A stretch of 64,000 nucleotides of DNA from Martinezella tropici (GTDB lineage Bacteria; Pseudomonadota; Alphaproteobacteria; Rhizobiales; Rhizobiaceae), in NCBI RefSeq assembly GCF_008370325.1, contig NZ_VNIP01000011.1, forward strand, positions 310,001 through 374,000, given 5' to 3'. The notes under the pieces are model-generated. The model was not told the DNA's origin, did no database searches, and worked only from the letters and a program-made list of their open reading frames with translations. The translations under genes were made by a program, and so were the position numbers. How positions within the stretch are numbered: position 1 is the stretch's first letter; each line of letters begins with the position of its first letter. Of the stretch, positions 23,900 through 31,887 are shown one piece after another.

Positions 23900-25273
23900 A
23901 TGAACATCAACAGCTTTCCCGTGCGGGCTGGCAATGCCGCTCGTGCATTTATCAATAACAATCGTGGCGTAACCATCGCCGAGCGTGTCGAGTCGCTGAA
24001 TGCGCTTGGGGCATCCGAGGCTGCGCGCATCCTCGCCAAAATGCCGGAAGAGCGCGCCGTGCGCATTCTCGACCGGCCAGAACTTCGCAACGCGCCCGCC
24101 ATCCTCGAAGTCATGAGCAATGGGGATGCCGCGCGGCTGCTGCACGGGATGTCCAACGACCGCGTCGCCGACGTGCTGCTCGAAATGGATGTCGAGGCAC
24201 GCGCCCGGCTCTTCGCCACCTTCGACGAACATGCGCGGCTGGCGATCCAGGGCCTGATGGGCTATCCGCCGCGTACGGCCGGCGGCATCATGACGACGGA
24301 ATTCGTCAGTGTTCTCGCCAGCTGGACCGTTGCGCAAACGCTCGACCACGTTCGCCAGGTCGAGCGCTCCCGCGAAACCGTCTATGCCATCTATGTGCTC
24401 GATGACGAGACGCATGTGCTGCTGCATGTCGTGACGCTGCGTCGCCTCATCACCGGCGAGCCCGATGCCTGTATCCTGACCGTGGCCCAAAAGGGCACGC
24501 CGGTCACGGCGCCGCCGCTTATGAAGCAGGAGGATGTCGCGCGCCTGATCCGCCGCCATGATCTGCTGGCGCTTCCGGTCGTGGACGACAAGGGTATGAT
24601 GCTCGGCATCGTCACGGTCGACGACGTCATCGATACGATGATCGCCGATACAACCGAGGACGCCCAGAAGTTCGGCGGCATGGAAGCACTTGGCCAGCCC
24701 TACATGAAGATCAGCTTTGCCGGCATGATCCGCAAGCGCGCCGGCTGGCTCGCAGCCCTCTTCCTCGGGGAAATGCTGACGGCAAGCGCCATGCAGCACT
24801 TCGAGGGCGAGCTGGAAAAGGCGGTGGTGCTGACCCTGTTCATACCGCTGATCATGAGCTCGGGCGGCAATTCCGGTTCGCAGGCGACGTCGCTGATCAT
24901 CCGGGCGCTGGCGCTCGGCGAGCTCAAGCTTGCCGACTGGTGGCGCGTCGCGTTCCGCGAACTGCCGACCGGCATCGTGCTCGGCGCGATCCTCGGCCTC
25001 GTCGGTTTCGCCCGCATCGTGCTCTGGCAGAATATCGGCCTGTTCGATTACGGCCCGCACTGGCAGCTGGTCGCCTTCACCGTCTTTGCGGCCCTGATCG
25101 GCATCGTCACCTTCGGTTCGCTTGCCGGCTCGATGCTGCCGTTCATCCTGCAGAAGCTGCGGCTCGACCCCGCCAGCGCATCGGCGCCTTTCGTCGCGAC
25201 GCTGGTCGATGTCACCGGCCTGGTGATCTACTTCTCGGTCGCTCTGCTGATCCTCAGCGGAACGATGCTCTAA
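23900..25273 (+). CDS. mgtE: Magnesium transporter MgtE
   Basis: A 457-residue Mg2+ channel of the inner membrane. Residues 25-125 form the MgtE N-domain (superhelical LNALGASEAARILAKMPEERAVRILD, NGDAARLLHGMSNDRVADVLLEMD). About 130-255 is a CBS pair (GYPPRTAGGIMTTEFVSV, HDLLALPVVDDKGMMLGIVTVDDVIDTM). From about 270 there are five membrane helices with the conserved LFIPLIMSSGGNSGSQATSLIIRALALGEL and PFVATLVDVTGLVIYF. The cytosolic domains sense internal Mg2+ and close the pore. The gene follows a long structured leader suggesting an additional RNA-level control, and is followed by a strong terminator at 25295. Confidence 0.95.
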   Translation: MNINSFPVRAGNAARAFINNNRGVTIAERVESLNALGASEAARILAKMPEERAVRILDRPELRNAPAILEVMSNGDAARLLHGMSNDRVADVLLEMDVEARARLFATFDEHARLAIQGLMGYPPRTAGGIMTTEFVSVLASWTVAQTLDHVRQVERSRETVYAIYVLDDETHVLLHVVTLRRLITGEPDACILTVAQKGTPVTAPPLMKQEDVARLIRRHDLLALPVVDDKGMMLGIVTVDDVIDTMIADTTEDAQKFGGMEALGQPYMKISFAGMIRKRAGWLAALFLGEMLTASAMQHFEGELEKAVVLTLFIPLIMSSGGNSGSQATSLIIRALALGELKLADWWRVAFRELPTGIVLGAILGLVGFARIVLWQNIGLFDYGPHWQLVAFTVFAALIGIVTFGSLAGSMLPFILQKLRLDPASASAPFVATLVDVTGLVIYFSVALLILSGTML

Positions 25274-25294
25274 GGATAATCAAATCATCATCGT

Positions 25295-25323
25295 AAAAGG
25301 GGCCGGCAACGGCCCCTTTTTTT
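25295..25323. terminator. Bidirectional terminator between mgtE and the Lrp gene
   Basis: AAAAGGGGCCG (25295-25305), loop GCAA, CGGCCCCTTTT (25310-25320), then TTT. A perfect 11-bp stem with A and T runs on both sides, placed between the mgtE stop and the convergent Lrp stop. Confidence 0.9.
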
Positions 25324-25795
25324 AATCCGGCACAGGCAATTTCAGCACGCCATTGGTCTTGATGGTTCGGATTGCGAAATTCGAGCGCAGGTCGACCACG
25401 CCTGGAAGGACCAGAAGCTTTTCCGACATTACCTTTTCGTAGGCGGCAAGATCTTCCACAACGACTTCCGCCAGGAAATCGGCCGTTCCCGAAATCAGAT
25501 GGCAAGCGATGATTTCCGGAATGGCGAGCAGTGCTGCCTGCTGCGCTTCGGAATTTTCCTTCGAATGATGACCGACCTTGAGTTCCACGAAAACCGTCAA
25601 GCCCAAACCGGCTTCCTTGCGGTCGATATCGGCGCGGTAGCCGCGCAAGAGCCCTGATTTTTCCAGATTGCGAATGCGCCGCAGGCAGGGCGATGGAGAG
25701 AGGTTTACGCGCTCGGCGATCTCGACATTGGTCGCCCGCGCATCCTCCTGCAGGCAGTTGAGGATCGCAATATCGAATTTATCCAGTTTTAGCAT
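25322..25795 (-). CDS. Lrp/AsnC-family transcriptional regulator
   Basis: A 157-residue regulator. The N-terminal HTH is KFDIAILNCLQEDARATNVEIAERVNLSPSPCLRRIRNLEKSGLLRGYRADID (residues 5-60), and the C-terminal RAM (ligand/oligomer) domain is LTVFVELKVGHHSKENSEAQQAALLAIPEIIACHLISGTADFLAEVVVEDLAAYEKV. Proteins of this type sense amino acids. It is divergent from a DMT-type exporter gene at 25940, which it probably regulates as in Lrp/exporter pairs. The ATG at 25795 (MLKLDKFD) is preceded by a weak GAGAT; a longer start at 25831 adds a non-conserved tail. Confidence 0.88.
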   Translation of the reverse strand: MLKLDKFDIAILNCLQEDARATNVEIAERVNLSPSPCLRRIRNLEKSGLLRGYRADIDRKEAGLGLTVFVELKVGHHSKENSEAQQAALLAIPEIIACHLISGTADFLAEVVVEDLAAYEKVMSEKLLVLPGVVDLRSNFAIRTIKTNGVLKLPVPD

Positions 25796-25939
25796 ATCTC
25801 GCAATCTCGATTGCCGATATTGGCAGATCATTGCTCATAGCATGACTTTTGAGCCATAACTAGCAAGGACATGCCTCGGCCTTCGGCGCTATCTTTTCCT
25901 CATTCGAAAGATAACCGGATCGTTGGAAAGGATATGTCG

Positions 25940-26854
25940 ATGACCGCTTTGTCTCTCTCCACCCGCAAGGCAACACCCACCATGGTCGGCTATGCCGGCG
26001 CCGTCGTCACCGTTTTGATCTGGGCAAACTGGATCTTAGCCACGCGTCATACGGCCGAGACCGAAATGAGCACGATCGACCTTGGTCTGCTGCGCTATGG
26101 TGTGCCGGCGCTGGTGCTGGCCCCGGTCTGGTGGCGGACCGGCCTGCTGCCGAAGGGCGTGCCGCTGAAGCTGCTGGCGTTGATGGTCTGCGGCTCTGGC
26201 GCCCTCTTCTTCCAGCTGACCACGCTTGCCATTCAATTCACGCCCGCCTCCTCGGCCGGCATTTTGCTCGGCGGCTCCATGCCGCTGGCGACCGCCCTGA
26301 TCGGCGTGCTGATCTTTCGCGAGCGGCTTGATATCACCCGCTGGCTCGGTCTTGGCGGCATCGTCGCGGGCGTCGTGATCCTACTTGCCCGCAGCCTCTA
26401 TGGCGTACAGATCTCCTGGGATGGCTTCACGCTGCTGCCGCTTTCCGCAGTGCTTTGGGCAAGCTACACCCACGCCTTCCGCCGCTCCGGGCTGAATGCC
26501 GTGCAATCGAGCGCCATCATCGCCGCTTGGTCGTTCCTGATCCATGTCGGTCTAGCCGCCATCTTCGGCAGCTCGCTGACCTCGGTGCCGCTGCCGGAAA
26601 TCGGCCTGCAGATCGTCAGCCAGGGCCTGCTGTCCGGCCTTGCCGCCACGCTGGCCTATGGCCTCGCCGTCCAAGCTCTCGGGGGCACACAGGCTGCAGC
26701 CTTCACCGCGATCACGCCGGTTCTCGCCACTATAGGCGGCGGCTTCCTGCTCGGCGAGGAAATCGGAATGGCCGGCATTGCAGCCGCAATCGTCACCGGA
26801 GCAGGCGTTGCTCTCTCCACTGGCCTGCTCGCTCGGAAAGCAGTCCAGCATTAA
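25940..26854 (+). CDS. DMT-superfamily (EamA) transporter
   Basis: A 304-residue protein with ten hydrophobic helices in two EamA repeats. The first is VGYAGAVVTVLIWANWILATRH through FQLTTLAIQFTPASSAGILLGGSMPLATALIGVLIFRERL. The second is LLPLSAVLWASYTHAFRRSGLNAVQSSAIIAAWSF through AFTAITPVLATIGGGFLLGEEI. Such proteins export amino acids or other metabolites. AAAGGA at 25927-25932 is well spaced to ATG 25940; an ATG at 25934 is too close. It is divergent from the Lrp-type regulator, suggesting amino acid-responsive export, and is followed by a terminator. Confidence 0.87.
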   Translation: MTALSLSTRKATPTMVGYAGAVVTVLIWANWILATRHTAETEMSTIDLGLLRYGVPALVLAPVWWRTGLLPKGVPLKLLALMVCGSGALFFQLTTLAIQFTPASSAGILLGGSMPLATALIGVLIFRERLDITRWLGLGGIVAGVVILLARSLYGVQISWDGFTLLPLSAVLWASYTHAFRRSGLNAVQSSAIIAAWSFLIHVGLAAIFGSSLTSVPLPEIGLQIVSQGLLSGLAATLAYGLAVQALGGTQAAAFTAITPVLATIGGGFLLGEEIGMAGIAAAIVTGAGVALSTGLLARKAVQH

Positions 26855-26876
26855 ATCGCATCTTGCGGGAGATAGG

Positions 26877-26905
26877 GAGCGGTCCAGCGAAACACTGGAC
26901 CGCTC
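26877..26905. terminator. Terminator between the DMT transporter and GNAT genes
   Basis: GAGCGGTCCAG (26877-26887), loop cgaaaca, CTGGACCGCTC (26895-26905), then TTTCTATTTG. A perfect 11-bp stem between two convergent genes. Confidence 0.85.
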
Positions 26906-26940
26906 TTTCTATTTGTTCCCACGCAATTTACGGGACTGGA

Positions 26941-27468
26941 TCAAAAGCAAAGCGCCATTGCCACGCGTCTGGCCGGATCAGCACCGTGGGCAATTTCATT
27001 TTCCAGGATCTGCGTGAGAACGACCGGCCTTTCCTCATCATCGAGAATGCGAAATCCGATTGAGGCGTAAAAAGGCGCGTTGAAAACCACCTCGCGGTCC
27101 GTCGTTAGAGTGACGCCTGCCGCTCCTTGTGCCCTCGCCGCAGCAATGGCTGCTTCGATCAGGCGCCGCCCGACGCCCTTCTTCTGCCAGTGCCTGATGA
27201 CATCGATCTCGGCGATGTAAACGGAGCAATCCTTGAGAAGGCCGGCCATGAAGCCGAACGGTTGATCCATGCCGTCGACGGCGACGAACAGCAATTGCTC
27301 CGACAGGGATTGTTGCAGGATCTCGAGAGGCAGCGACGTCGGCTCGCAGGCGACCGCACCCGCCTCGTGCAGAGCCCAAAAGGCATCCATCTCGATATCA
27401 GCAAGCAAATGCAGCTCATCGGCCCTGGCCGAACGGATCGTCCAGGCGCCTTGTTCGATCTCCGTCAT
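26941..27468 (-). CDS. GNAT-family N-acetyltransferase
   Basis: A 175-residue acetyl-CoA-dependent acyltransferase. The N-terminal strand and helix are WTIRSARADELHLLADIEMDAFWALHE. The cofactor-binding motif A region is YIAEIDVIRHWQKKGVGRRLIEAAIAAARAQGAAGVTLTTDREVVFNAPFYASIGFRIL (residues 80-138); QKKGVGRRL fits Q/R-x-x-G-x-G/A. The substrate is unknown. It lies six bases downstream of the ETF-ubiquinone oxidoreductase gene on the same strand and is probably co-transcribed with it. Confidence 0.85.
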   Translation of the reverse strand: MTEIEQGAWTIRSARADELHLLADIEMDAFWALHEAGAVACEPTSLPLEILQQSLSEQLLFVAVDGMDQPFGFMAGLLKDCSVYIAEIDVIRHWQKKGVGRRLIEAAIAAARAQGAAGVTLTTDREVVFNAPFYASIGFRILDDEERPVVLTQILENEIAHGADPARRVAMALCF

Positions 27469-27474
27469 CGCATC

Positions 27475-29139
27475 TCACATATTCGGATAGACCGGCCCCT
27501 CGCCGCCCTGCGGCGGCACCCAGTTGATGTTCTGGTTCGGGTCCTTGATGTCGCAGGTCTTGCAGTGGACGCAGTTCTGGGCGTTGATGACAAAGGTTTC
27601 CTTGCCGTCCTTCTCCACCCATTCATAGACGCCGGCCGGACAGTAGCGCGTGGAGGGGCCGGCATAGATATCGTGCTCCGACGACACCTGCAGCGCCATA
27701 TCCCTGACCTGCAGATGCACCGGCTGATCTTCCTCGTGATTGGTGTTCGACAGGAACACCGAGGAAAGACGGTCGAAGGTCAAGACGCCATCCGGCTTCG
27801 GATAGTCGATCTTCTGGTGCTTGGAGGCCGGCTCCAGGCTCTGCGCATCCGTCTTGCCGTGCTTCAGCGTGCCGAAGAAGGAGAAGCCGAGGAGCTGGTT
27901 CGTCCACATGTCGAGACCGCCAAGCGCTACGCCGACCGCCGTGCCGAACCTCGACCAGAGCGGCTTGACGTTCCTGACGCGCTTCAGGTCCTTGCCGATG
28001 TCGGAAGCGCGCCATTCGTTCTCGATCTCGATCACTTCGTCGTTGCCGCGGCCGGCCGCAATCGCCTCGGCGATCCTGTCTGCCGCCAGCATGCCCGACA
28101 GCACCGCATTGTGGCTGCCCTTGATGCGGGGAACGTTGACGAAGCCGGCCGAGCAGCCGATCAGGGCGCCGCCCGGGAAGGTCAGCTTCGGCACCGACTG
28201 GTAGCCGCCCTCGGTGATGGCGCGGGCGCCATAGGAGATGCGCTTGCCGCCCTCGAAGGTGCCGCGGATCGCCGGGTGCGTCTTGAAGCGCTGGAATTCC
28301 TCGAAAGGATAAAGATAGGGGTTCTTGTAGTTCAGGTGCACGACGAAGCCGACGGCGACGAGATTTTCTTCCAGATGATAGAGGAACGAGCCGCCGCCCG
28401 TCTTCATACCGAGCGGCCAGCCGAAGGAGTGCTGCACAAGGCCCTTTTTGTGGTTCTCCGGCTTGACTTCCCAGAGTTCCTTGATGCCGATGCCGAACTT
28501 CGGCACATCGCTGTTCCGCGACAGATCGAACTTGGCAATGAGCTGCTTGGCGAGCGAGCCGCGCACGCCTTCGCCGATCAACACATATTTGCCTAAGAGC
28601 GCCATGCCGCGCGTGTAGTTCGGGCCAGGCTCGCCATTCTTCTCGATGCCCATATCGCCGGTGGCAACACCGATGACGGCGCCCTCGTCATTATAGAGCA
28701 CTTCGGTCGCGGCAAAGCCGGGATAGATTTCGACGCCGAGGGCTTCGGCCTTTTCGGCCAGCCATCGACAGACGTTACCGAGCGAGACGATATAGTTGCC
28801 GTGATTGCTCATCAGCGGCGGCATCATGAAATTCGGCAGGCGGACGGAGCCGGCGGGACCCAGGAACAGAAAGTGGTCGTCCTTCACCTCGGTCTTGAAG
28901 GGATGCCCCTCCTCTTCGCGCCAACCCGGTAGCAGGCGGTCGATGCCGATCGGATCGACGACGGCGCCAGACAGGATATGGGCGCCGACCTCGGCTCCCT
29001 TCTCGAGCACGACGACAGTCAGATCCGGGTTGATCTGCTTCAGACGGATCGCAGCCGACAGACCCGCAGGGCCTGCGCCGACAATCACAACGTCGAATTC
29101 CATGCTCTCGCGTTCCGGCAGCTCGCTCGCGTCAGTCAT
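27475..29139 (-). CDS. Electron transfer flavoprotein-ubiquinone oxidoreductase
   Basis: A 554-residue inner-membrane-associated flavoprotein that passes electrons from ETF (fed by acyl-CoA and other dehydrogenases) to ubiquinone. The FAD site DVVIVGAGPAGLSAAIRLKQ is at about residues 15-34, then VLEKGAEVGAHILSGAVVDP, the amphipathic quinone region, and GCSAGFVNVPRIKGSHNAVLSGMLAAD. The C-terminus has the [4Fe-4S] ferredoxin-like segment: a Cys in YCPAGVYEW followed by NCVHCKTCDIKDPNQNINWVPPQGG. The length is standard. A GNAT gene follows. The ETF subunit genes are not in the window. Confidence 0.95.
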   Translation of the reverse strand: MTDASELPERESMEFDVVIVGAGPAGLSAAIRLKQINPDLTVVVLEKGAEVGAHILSGAVVDPIGIDRLLPGWREEEGHPFKTEVKDDHFLFLGPAGSVRLPNFMMPPLMSNHGNYIVSLGNVCRWLAEKAEALGVEIYPGFAATEVLYNDEGAVIGVATGDMGIEKNGEPGPNYTRGMALLGKYVLIGEGVRGSLAKQLIAKFDLSRNSDVPKFGIGIKELWEVKPENHKKGLVQHSFGWPLGMKTGGGSFLYHLEENLVAVGFVVHLNYKNPYLYPFEEFQRFKTHPAIRGTFEGGKRISYGARAITEGGYQSVPKLTFPGGALIGCSAGFVNVPRIKGSHNAVLSGMLAADRIAEAIAAGRGNDEVIEIENEWRASDIGKDLKRVRNVKPLWSRFGTAVGVALGGLDMWTNQLLGFSFFGTLKHGKTDAQSLEPASKHQKIDYPKPDGVLTFDRLSSVFLSNTNHEEDQPVHLQVRDMALQVSSEHDIYAGPSTRYCPAGVYEWVEKDGKETFVINAQNCVHCKTCDIKDPNQNINWVPPQGGEGPVYPNM

Positions 29140-29430
29140 TCATCTTCTCCGCTTGGCGGCGTCCGATGATATCGGATCACAGCCTTATCCCCTTGGGCGT
29201 CTTCCCCGTTTCGTTTATCTCTTGTCAAAACGGGAGAGGATTGTCGAGCCGGGAAGCGACAGGCAATCCTCCAATTCGTCCATCGCGAGAAACAAGGTAA
29301 ATTACCCTTACGTTAACGTCAATATTCTGGAGGTATTTTTGCCATCCCCTGGAGCCTGACTTCCATAATCGCCTGATGGCGCTCTATAAGAGCCGATCGG
29401 AAATTGCAGATAGTATGAAGGGTGATCAAG

Positions 29431-30219
29431 ATGGATCTTCGTATCGGCGGAAAGCGCGCGCTGGTGCTTGCCTCATCCAAGGGGCTCGGCCACGGGATCG
29501 CCGTGGCGCTGGCCCGCGAAGGCGTGAACGTTCTGCTCTGCGGCCGCAGCGGCGAAAGGCTTGACAGCAATTGCAAGGCCATCAATGCCGAAAGCAAGGG
29601 CCGCGCCGACTGGATCTGGGCCGACCTCAACGACGAGAACTTCGTTGATGTCGTCACCAAGGCTGCGACCGAGAAGCTCGGCGGCATCGACATTCTCGTC
29701 AACAATAGCGGCGGCCCGACGCCCGGAACGACCGAGGATATGACCGCCGACCGGCTGGAGACCTATTTCATCTCCATGGTGTCGCGGATCATCACACTGA
29801 CCAACGCCCTCCTGCCTGATATGAAGGCGCAAGGCTGGGGGCGTATTCTCACGGTCGCCTCCTCCGGCGTCATCGAACCCATTCCCAACCTCGCGCTCTC
29901 CAACACACTGCGCCCAGCGCTGGCCGGATGGAGCAAGACGCTGGCGAGCGAAGTGGCGGCGCATGGCATCACGGTGAACATGCTTCTGCCTGGCAGTATC
30001 GCCACCGATCGATTGGCCGAGCTTGACACTGCCGCGGCCAAACGTGGGGGCCGGAGCCTGGAAGACGTCAGCGCCGAGCGCCAACAGCGCATTCCCGTCG
30101 GCCGCTATGGCCGTGTCGAGGAATTCGCTGCGACGGCCGCCTTCCTCTGCAGCGAACCGGCAAGCTACGTCACGGGAACGCTGGTCCGTTGCGACGGAGG
30201 AGCTGCGCGCTCCCTTTGA
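29431..30219 (+). CDS. Short-chain dehydrogenase-like protein lacking the YxxxK motif
   Basis: A 262-residue SDR-fold protein (BKR-like group). The N-terminus LVLASSKGLGHGIAVALAREG departs from TGxxxGxG (Ala-Ser-Ser in place of Thr-Gly), and the NNAG motif reads NNSG (91-94). Ser144 is followed 13 residues later by Ser157 where Tyr is expected, and by Arg161 where Lys is expected (S-NTL-R). Subgroups of SDRs without the standard tetrad are known. NADP binding is likely; classical dehydrogenation is doubtful. AAGGG at 29418-29422 supports ATG 29431; GTG 29422 overlaps it. It is monocistronic, divergent from ETF-QO. Confidence 0.8.
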   Translation: MDLRIGGKRALVLASSKGLGHGIAVALAREGVNVLLCGRSGERLDSNCKAINAESKGRADWIWADLNDENFVDVVTKAATEKLGGIDILVNNSGGPTPGTTEDMTADRLETYFISMVSRIITLTNALLPDMKAQGWGRILTVASSGVIEPIPNLALSNTLRPALAGWSKTLASEVAAHGITVNMLLPGSIATDRLAELDTAAAKRGGRSLEDVSAERQQRIPVGRYGRVEEFAATAAFLCSEPASYVTGTLVRCDGGAARSL

Positions 30220-30645
30220 AGTCCCAACCACCAACGAAGAAGGGGCTTGATTAAACTGGCCCCGACAACACATTTGCGTGAGCGATGATGGCGCCTGCCA
30301 TGAGGTTTGCGACCTGCTTCTCCACTATAAATACTGTATCCCGCCGCGCAGCCGTCCAATTATTACATAACGGCAATCAAAAAGTAGCCATTTGACTTTT
30401 TGCTGCACTGCACAAACAGAAGCAATCCCAAAGCTTTCCAAGCTTTAATTTTTCGTCCTGCCGAACTGTGGTAAATTGCGCTTGATCAGCGTTCACCAAT
30501 TCACGTTATAGGGACAGAATTACCGAACGTTAGCGGTAACAGCGATGTGATGGATTGCGGCGAAGCTCGTCTTTGTTGTGCGGCGCAATAAATACACTTC
30601 AACGTCATCGCGCTTCCTGCAACTCGCCTCGACCGGTTCTTTAAT
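30220..30645. other. Intergenic region upstream of the RND efflux genes
   Basis: No gene is supported. It is A+T-rich from about 30350 and contains TTGACT at 30391 without a good -10 partner. AAAGCTT-tcc-AAGCTTT, a perfect 7-3-7 inverted repeat, lies at 30430-30446. It must hold the promoter of the RND operon, and the inverted repeat is a candidate regulator site. Confidence 0.5.
30430..30446. promoter_or_regulatory. Perfect 7-bp inverted repeat upstream of the RND operon
   Basis: AAAGCTT, spacer TCC, AAGCTTT, about 200 bases before the membrane-fusion protein ATG. No regulator gene is adjacent, so any protein binding here would be encoded elsewhere. Followed by AATTTTT, it could alternatively be a weak terminator. 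Confidence 0.35.
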
Positions 30646-31887
30646 ATGAAAAAATTCTGGCTTCCCCTCGGCCTTCTTGTCGTCGCAGCCCTTGTTGCAT
30701 GGGGCTATCGCGATCGTATTCCTTTCCTTTCCGCATTTGTCGACCAAGCATCCGCAGAAACCAAAGACGCCAGCAAGGCGGCGCAAGCAGGCGGTCACAA
30801 GCGCGAAGCCGCTCCCACCGCCGTCAAGACCGTTGCCGTAACGAAAAGATCGCTGCCGAACGACGTAACGGCCACCGGCTGGGCTGACGCGCAGGACACC
30901 ACCACCGTCGCCGCGCAGGAAGCAGGCCTGATCACCGAGATCGAGGCGCAGGATGGCGCCATGGTCAAGGCCGGCGACCTGATTGCGAAGCTGGATCCGC
31001 GCACCGCGCAAGCCTCGGTCGACAAGGATCAGGCAAACCTCGCCAAGGATCAGGCTACGCTTGTCGAGGCGGAAGCAGCGCTTACCCGCGCCAAGAACCT
31101 GCTCAACAATGCTGGCACGCAGCAGACGGTCGATCAGGCAGTTGCGGCGCGCGACACAGCGGTCGCGACAGTCAACGGCGACAAGGCGCAGCTCGCATCC
31201 GACCAGGTGCTTCTGGAGCATACCGAAATCCGGGCGCCGTATGACGGCCGCCTCGGCGATGTGCAACTCAGCGTCGGCGCCTATGTCAGCGCCGGGACCG
31301 CGATTGTTTCTATCGCGCAATATGACCCGATCTACGTGAAGTTCCATCTGCAGGAAAGCCATCTTCGCGAACTCGAAGAAGCCATGAAGGCCGGCACCGT
31401 ACCGGTCAGCACCGTGCCGCGATCGGCCGAAGGCAAGACGCGCCAGGGCGTCATGAGCTTCTATGACAACCAGGTCGATGCCGCTTCCGGCACCATTCTC
31501 GCCAAGGCGAAGTTCGACAATGCGAACGGCGCCATCTGGCCCGGCCAGTCGGTCAATATCGTCGTGCACTTCAATGACAACCAGCCGGTCGTCGTCGCGC
31601 CCACGGTTTCGATCAGTCCCGGTCCGGACGGCTTTTTTGCCTATGTCGTCAAGGACAATGAGGTGCATCTGACGCCGGTCACCGTCGCACGACGGAACGG
31701 CGCATTTACAGCCGTCGCCAAGGGCCTCTCGGAAGGCGATCATGTCGTTACCGAAGGACAGGTGCAGCTGAACGACGGCCAGAGCGTCGTCGAGCAGTTC
31801 AGCGATGGCACGCCGCAGAAAGTCGCCTCGGCTGACGATCAGTCAGGCCAGAAAACCGAAACGATTTCCGTCGGAGCACAGCAATGA
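30646..31887 (+). CDS. RND efflux periplasmic adaptor (membrane fusion protein)
   Basis: A 413-residue MdtA/AcrA-like adaptor. The N-terminal anchor is KKFWLPLGLLVVAALVAWGY. The barrel-sandwich half-motifs are AAQEAGLITEIEAQDGAMVKAGDLIAKLD and EIRAPYDGRLGDVQLSVGAYVSAGTAIVSI, on either side of a coiled-coil hairpin of about 70 residues (residues 120-190, DKDQANLAKDQATLVEAEAALTRAK). It bridges the inner-membrane pump and an outer-membrane channel. No lipobox is present, so it is anchored by the N-terminal helix. The stop overlaps the pump ATG by four bases. No outer-membrane factor gene follows. Confidence 0.93.
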   Translation: MKKFWLPLGLLVVAALVAWGYRDRIPFLSAFVDQASAETKDASKAAQAGGHKREAAPTAVKTVAVTKRSLPNDVTATGWADAQDTTTVAAQEAGLITEIEAQDGAMVKAGDLIAKLDPRTAQASVDKDQANLAKDQATLVEAEAALTRAKNLLNNAGTQQTVDQAVAARDTAVATVNGDKAQLASDQVLLEHTEIRAPYDGRLGDVQLSVGAYVSAGTAIVSIAQYDPIYVKFHLQESHLRELEEAMKAGTVPVSTVPRSAEGKTRQGVMSFYDNQVDAASGTILAKAKFDNANGAIWPGQSVNIVVHFNDNQPVVVAPTVSISPGPDGFFAYVVKDNEVHLTPVTVARRNGAFTAVAKGLSEGDHVVTEGQVQLNDGQSVVEQFSDGTPQKVASADDQSGQKTETISVGAQQ

